A DNA stretch of 8,908 nt, from positions 1 to 8,908 of the forward strand of contig JAQUND010000062.1 in assembly GCA_028717785.1 (NCBI GenBank). The letters run 5' to 3'. Positions 6,184-8,908 of the stretch are shown piece by piece; the first letter of the stretch is position 1, and each line of letters starts with the position of its first letter. The DNA comes from Candidatus Nanoarchaeia archaeon. Lineage in GTDB: Archaea; Nanoarchaeota; Nanoarchaeia; SCGC-AAA011-G17; JAFCDX01. A program made the translations under genes and the position numbers. The notes below the pieces were generated by a model that was not told the origin of the DNA, did not search any database, and saw only the letters and a list, made by a program, of their open reading frames with translations.

Positions 6184-6831
6184 TGGTTAGCAAAATTTGT
6201 ATATAAACATAATTGTATTTTAGGTAATAGATGTGAAAAATATAATGTAAGTTTACAATCTGTTGCTTTTTCTGTTTTTAAAGAAAAAAATAGGATACTA
6301 AGTTCTTCTTTGCATTATATCTCTGGAAATCAAAATAATATAGATTTATTTATTGGAGATTTATTAAAAGAAAAAGATGTAATAAAATTAGAAAAGAAAA
6401 AAAATATGTTTTTTTTATTGGAAAAAGCAGAAGAAAAGGCGGTTAAATTTTTAAATCCCAAAATAATATTTATAAAACCGGTGTTAATGAATAATAAAGG
6501 CTATGAAACGTGGGAAATTGCTTCTTGGGAAAAAGAAGTTATTCAAAAATTTATTAATGCTACTAAAAAAAGTATAAAAAATTTTAAATTATTAAAATTT
6601 GTAAATATAAAAATAGATAATATATTCTTTCCCAGATTAATGCCTAATTTGACAGAAAAACAGAAAAGAACTATCGAATTGGCAATAGAAAATGGATATT
6701 ATGAAACTCCGAAAAAGATAGATTTAAGGAAACTAGCTAAATTAATGGGTATTTCTCTAGCTACTTATCAACAACATTTAAGTATTGCAGAACAAAAACT
6801 TATTCCTAATCTTTTAAGTTATTCTAATTAA
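6181..6831 (+). CDS. HTH_10 (bacterio-opsin activator-like) transcriptional regulator
   Basis: A 216-residue protein starting at ATG 6181, which coincides with the transcription start predicted from the TATA box. The C-terminal part, about residues 157-208 (LTEKQKRTIELAIENGYYETP, then LRKLAKLMGISLATYQQHL and IAEQKLI), matches the HTH_10 family. That family is archaeal DNA-binding domains first known from the haloarchaeal bacterio-opsin activator. The N-terminal part begins MWLAKFVYKHNCILGNRCEKY, as in small DPANN HTH_10 regulators; it holds Cys12 and Cys18 and is probably an alpha/beta sensing domain with an unknown signal. There is no membrane segment, so it is cytoplasmic. It is divergent from the endonuclease gene and upstream of a 73-residue gene in the same orientation. 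Matching operator-like sites precede both plus-strand genes, pointing to autoregulation and control of the small gene. Target genes elsewhere cannot be deduced. Confidence 0.82.
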   Translation: MWLAKFVYKHNCILGNRCEKYNVSLQSVAFSVFKEKNRILSSSLHYISGNQNNIDLFIGDLLKEKDVIKLEKKKNMFFLLEKAEEKAVKFLNPKIIFIKPVLMNNKGYETWEIASWEKEVIQKFINATKKSIKNFKLLKFVNIKIDNIFFPRLMPNLTEKQKRTIELAIENGYYETPKKIDLRKLAKLMGISLATYQQHLSIAEQKLIPNLLSYSN

Positions 6832-6840
6832 TTTTAAAAT

Positions 6841-6856
6841 ACCATACATGTTTGGT
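6841..6856. promoter_or_regulatory. Candidate operator copy 2 (16-bp inverted repeat)
   Basis: ACCATACATGTTTGGT is an inverted repeat with 7 of 8 base pairs matching. It sits between the regulator's stop codon and the TATA-like box of the 73-residue gene. Its first 12 bases equal those of the copy at 6166. A position directly upstream of TATA, over the BRE, could serve activation or repression. Confidence 0.5.
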
Positions 6857-6860
6857 AAAA

Positions 6861-6870
6861 TTTATATATA
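6861..6870 (+). promoter_or_regulatory. TATA box for the 73-residue gene
   Basis: TTTATATATA predicts transcription starting near 6890 and a short leader of about 22 nt. That leader contains GGAG (6905-6908), 5 nt before ATG 6914. The small gene therefore probably has its own promoter. Confidence 0.5.
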
Positions 6871-6913
6871 CTACTTCTAATAACTACTATTAAGTAAAAA
6901 ATATGGAGATAAA

Positions 6914-7135
6914 ATGAGCACTAAAATAAAATTAGAAAACGGAATAGAAGAGTTAGTAGAAATTGGAGAATTAACTACGATTAAAGGTCCAGGTAAATAT
7001 GATCATGAAAAAACCGAATTAGTATATTTAATAAAAATTGATTGGGAATATATAACATATTCATGTGATAGAAAATATATATGTACAGCTGCATTATATT
7101 TATTTAAAGATTATAAATCTATAATTAAATTATAA
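6914..7135 (+). CDS. Small orphan protein, 73 residues
   Basis: ATG 6914 is preceded by GGAG at 5-nt spacing, a TATA-like box and a candidate operator, so the gene is probably expressed. I do not recognise the family. The protein (MSTKIKLENGIEELVEIGEL at the start) looks soluble and beta-rich, with alternating hydrophobic residues, two cysteines (SCDRKYIC) and no signal peptide or membrane segment. Placed after an HTH_10 regulator with a shared operator motif, it may be that regulator's target or a co-factor. A toxin/antitoxin-like role is possible, but nothing in the sequence demonstrates it. Confidence 0.6.
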   Translation: MSTKIKLENGIEELVEIGELTTIKGPGKYDHEKTELVYLIKIDWEYITYSCDRKYICTAALYLFKDYKSIIKL

Positions 7136-7193
7136 ATAAGCGTGAAATTTAATATTGTTAGATGATTACTTTAACCATAAGAAATAGTATTAT

Positions 7194-7212
7194 GTTAATT
7201 TATAAAATTAAC
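7194..7212. terminator. Hairpin between convergent genes, overlapping the S6e stop codon
   Basis: GTTAATTT (7194-7201) and AAATTAAC (7205-7212) form a perfect 8-bp inverted repeat with a 3-nt loop. It overlaps the S6e stop at 7210-7208 and lies about 60 nt past the end of the convergent 73-residue gene. It could act as a 3'-end hairpin for either transcript. It is AT-only apart from the terminal pair, so it is weak. Confidence 0.35.
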
Positions 7213-7597
7213 TAGCAACTGGTGCCTCTGTTTTAGGTTCTTCTTTAAAATATTGATCTGTATTTCCTTTTATAACTTTTAAATTAACTTGAGCTATATC
7301 TTCAGCTATAATTCCACCACGAACTGTTTTTCTAACTTTAACACCTTTAGATTCTATATTTATACCTACACTTTTATTAGAAGTAAGTATTTTTTTTCTG
7401 GTATGTGAAGGAATATCTGCCCTCATTGGAAATCCAGCATTATCAGAACCACCAGTAATTTCTAATTCAAGTCCTTTAAAACCTATTAAAGCACCATCTA
7501 TTTTTTCACTAACTTTCTTTCCTAATAGATTAGTATTATCTATTGGTTTTGAATAGCTTTTTCCATCCTTTAAACTTATAACTGATTTTATTTCCAT
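7208..7597 (-). CDS. rps6e: 30S ribosomal protein S6e
   Basis: A complete 129-residue archaeal/eukaryotic S6e, a small-subunit ribosomal protein. Family hallmarks are visible in order: GKSYSKP near residue 15, LLGKKVSEKIDG (24-35), LEITGGSDNAGFPMRADIP (45-63), RKKIL and KVRKTVRGGIIAEDIAQVNLKV (86-107). Length matches archaeal S6e of about 125 residues; the C-terminal PKTEAPVAS tail is lineage-specific. ATG 7597 begins the conserved N-terminus (MEIKSVISLKDGKSY). It follows aIF5B by 42 nt in the same orientation. A TATA-like TTTAAAAA (7634-7627) just ahead may give it its own start. In many archaea S6e is next to aIF2 gamma; here the two are separated by the plus-strand genes and the endonuclease. 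Confidence 0.95.
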   Translation of the reverse strand: MEIKSVISLKDGKSYSKPIDNTNLLGKKVSEKIDGALIGFKGLELEITGGSDNAGFPMRADIPSHTRKKILTSNKSVGINIESKGVKVRKTVRGGIIAEDIAQVNLKVIKGNTDQYFKEEPKTEAPVAS

Positions 7598-7639
7598 TTT
7601 TTGGTATCAATAAGCAATTCTTAGGGTTTTTAAATATTT

Positions 7640-8872
7640 CTAAATACCCCATAAACTGTTAATTTTTCTATTAATTACAGCTATTTCTTTTAAAGCTTCA
7701 ATTTCATCATTATTTAAGAATTTTTTTAGTTCTTTTAATCTTCTAAATTCAGCTTCAGTTAAAAAAGAATAAAGAATATCATTTTCATTTATTTGTCTAC
7801 CTGCAGTTAATCCTGGAAGAGAAATTGCTCCTTGTTTACCTGCCGGAATTTCTTTAATATTTTCCTTTTCTAATTGCATACTTTTAACTTTAGCTAGTTC
7901 TTTTGAATCTTTAAATAAAGGCATTCCTATTTTTAATGTACCATTAAGAACTTCAATACCAATTACAGCTGGATTAGACTCTCTAAAAGTACAATCAGGT
8001 AAGAATTTTAATTTACATGGTCTTGTTACATTTTCTAATTCTTTAGCTTCTATCTTCTTTTGTTCTTCTTCTTGCCATTTTTTTACTTCATCTATAATAG
8101 TATAAATAACATTACTTGTAATAATCTTAATTTCCTTTGTTTCTTCATTTTTAACATTAAAACCTATAATTACTTTATCTAATGGATTTAATTCTGCAGA
8201 AACTTCTGAAATATCTTTTTTACTTATATTTCCTATACTTGCTTTTTTAATTTTTAAATTATTTTCTTTTAATAATTTTATTAAGGCTTCTAAAGAACCT
8301 AAAGAATCTGCTTTTATTGTTATACCTTCATTATCAATTTCAACTAAAATTTCACTTATTTCTTCTTTTACACTTTCAATATCTTCTTCTAAATTTGTAA
8401 TAACTTTTAAAGGCATTCCAGAAATAGCATTTTCTATTCCAATTGCTGTTAATTTAACACCTGAAGATGCAGTTATTTTACTTAGTGATTTAAGTTTTCC
8501 TTTTTCAGGTTCAAATATTGCTTTTACTTTTGTTATTATTGGTTCATCAAATGTTCCTATTATTATTTGATCATTTTTATTAATAGTTCCATCATAAACA
8601 ATTACATCTAGAGTAGTTCCAAGACCTTTTTCTTCTTTAACTTCTAAAATAATTCCTTTTCCAGGTCCTTTAACATCTGTTTTTAAAGAATTTTCTAAAA
8701 ACTTTTGAGATAATCCGCTTATTAACATTAATAATTCAGCTAATCCATCTTTTGTTTTTGCTGAACATGGAACCATTGCTATTTGTTGAGTGTAATCAGA
8801 AACTCTATCAAATCTATCTGCATTAAATCCAAGTTCATATAATTTGATTTCCTTCGCTTCTTGTCCAACCAT
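7640..8872 (-). CDS. infB: Translation initiation factor aIF5B (IF2-like), C-terminal part; N-terminal G domain not in this frame
   Basis: aIF5B is the GTPase that promotes ribosomal subunit joining. This 410-codon frame begins inside the G domain: LYELGFNADRFDRVSDYT and the G5 motif PCSAKTKDGLAELL (about residues 35-48) are typical. Domain II follows (GPGKGIILEVKEEKGLGTTLDVIVYDG, about 69-95), then domain III (about 170-270), a helical linker, and domain IV (RPCKLKFLPDCTFRESNPAVIG onward), ending near LNNDEIEALKEIAVINRKI. Full archaeal aIF5B is about 590-600 residues, so roughly 180 N-terminal residues with G1-G4 are missing. ATG 8872 is only the first Met after an in-frame TAG at 8902-8900 and is unlikely to be the native start. 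A frameshift, an intron like that in aIF2 gamma, or an end-of-contig error could explain it. It lies 42 nt upstream of rps6e. Confidence 0.9.
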   Translation of the reverse strand: MVGQEAKEIKLYELGFNADRFDRVSDYTQQIAMVPCSAKTKDGLAELLMLISGLSQKFLENSLKTDVKGPGKGIILEVKEEKGLGTTLDVIVYDGTINKNDQIIIGTFDEPIITKVKAIFEPEKGKLKSLSKITASSGVKLTAIGIENAISGMPLKVITNLEEDIESVKEEISEILVEIDNEGITIKADSLGSLEALIKLLKENNLKIKKASIGNISKKDISEVSAELNPLDKVIIGFNVKNEETKEIKIITSNVIYTIIDEVKKWQEEEQKKIEAKELENVTRPCKLKFLPDCTFRESNPAVIGIEVLNGTLKIGMPLFKDSKELAKVKSMQLEKENIKEIPAGKQGAISLPGLTAGRQINENDILYSFLTEAEFRRLKELKKFLNNDEIEALKEIAVINRKINSLWGI

Positions 8873-8908
8873 TACTTGTTTCAGCTTTGATATATGGTTC
8901 TACATTAC

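Overview
The window is very AT-rich (roughly a quarter G+C by eye) and clearly archaeal. It carries archaeal/eukaryotic-type translation genes (aIF2 gamma, ribosomal protein S6e, aIF5B), an HTH_10 (bacterio-opsin-activator type) regulator, and TATA boxes about 26 nt upstream of start codons, which suggests leaderless mRNAs. Composition and gene style fit a small-genome DPANN lineage (Woesearchaeota/Pacearchaeota-like). That placement is an inference.

Layout. (1) Positions 1-3398, minus strand: two tandem paralogous genes for large secreted parallel beta-helix proteins. The left copy is cut by the window edge; the right copy (1722-3398) is complete and ends in a two-loop dockerin-like calcium-binding domain. 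The copies are nearly identical at both ends and diverged in the middle. (2) Positions 3506-6022, minus strand: the aIF2 gamma gene, with a two-motif LAGLIDADG endonuclease gene immediately upstream in the same reading frame. (3) Positions 6181-7135, plus strand: a divergently transcribed HTH_10 regulator and a 73-residue orphan protein, sharing a candidate operator sequence. (4) Positions 7208-8908, minus strand: S6e and the C-terminal part of aIF5B, apparently the rest of a translation-factor cluster that the endonuclease/regulator block separates from aIF2 gamma.

The main discovery candidate is inside the GTP-binding P-loop of aIF2 gamma. The conserved motif NIGLVGHVDHGKTT is interrupted by exactly 30 nt (4678-4707) containing two in-frame stop codons. 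Exon and intron bases fold into a bulge-helix-bulge (BHB): a 4-bp central helix between two 3-nt bulges. Cutting both bulges after their second base removes 30 nt and rejoins GGAC to ACGTA, restoring Gly-His-Val exactly. This is what is expected of an archaeal intron removed by the tRNA-splicing endonuclease, here in the mRNA of an essential GTPase. The neighbouring LAGLIDADG frame has no stop of its own: it runs through the N-terminal codons of aIF2 gamma and ends at the first stop codon inside the intron. Unspliced RNA would give the free endonuclease. Spliced RNA would give aIF2 gamma from an internal TTG start preceded by GGAGG, and could also encode an 828-residue fusion. Intron and endonuclease therefore look like one interdependent mobile unit. 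The splicing and homing are inferences; the bases, pairing and frames are directly visible.

The aIF5B frame at the right edge is also closed, by a TAG ten codons before its first ATG. Its G domain must lie in another frame, beyond a second interruption, or behind a sequence error.
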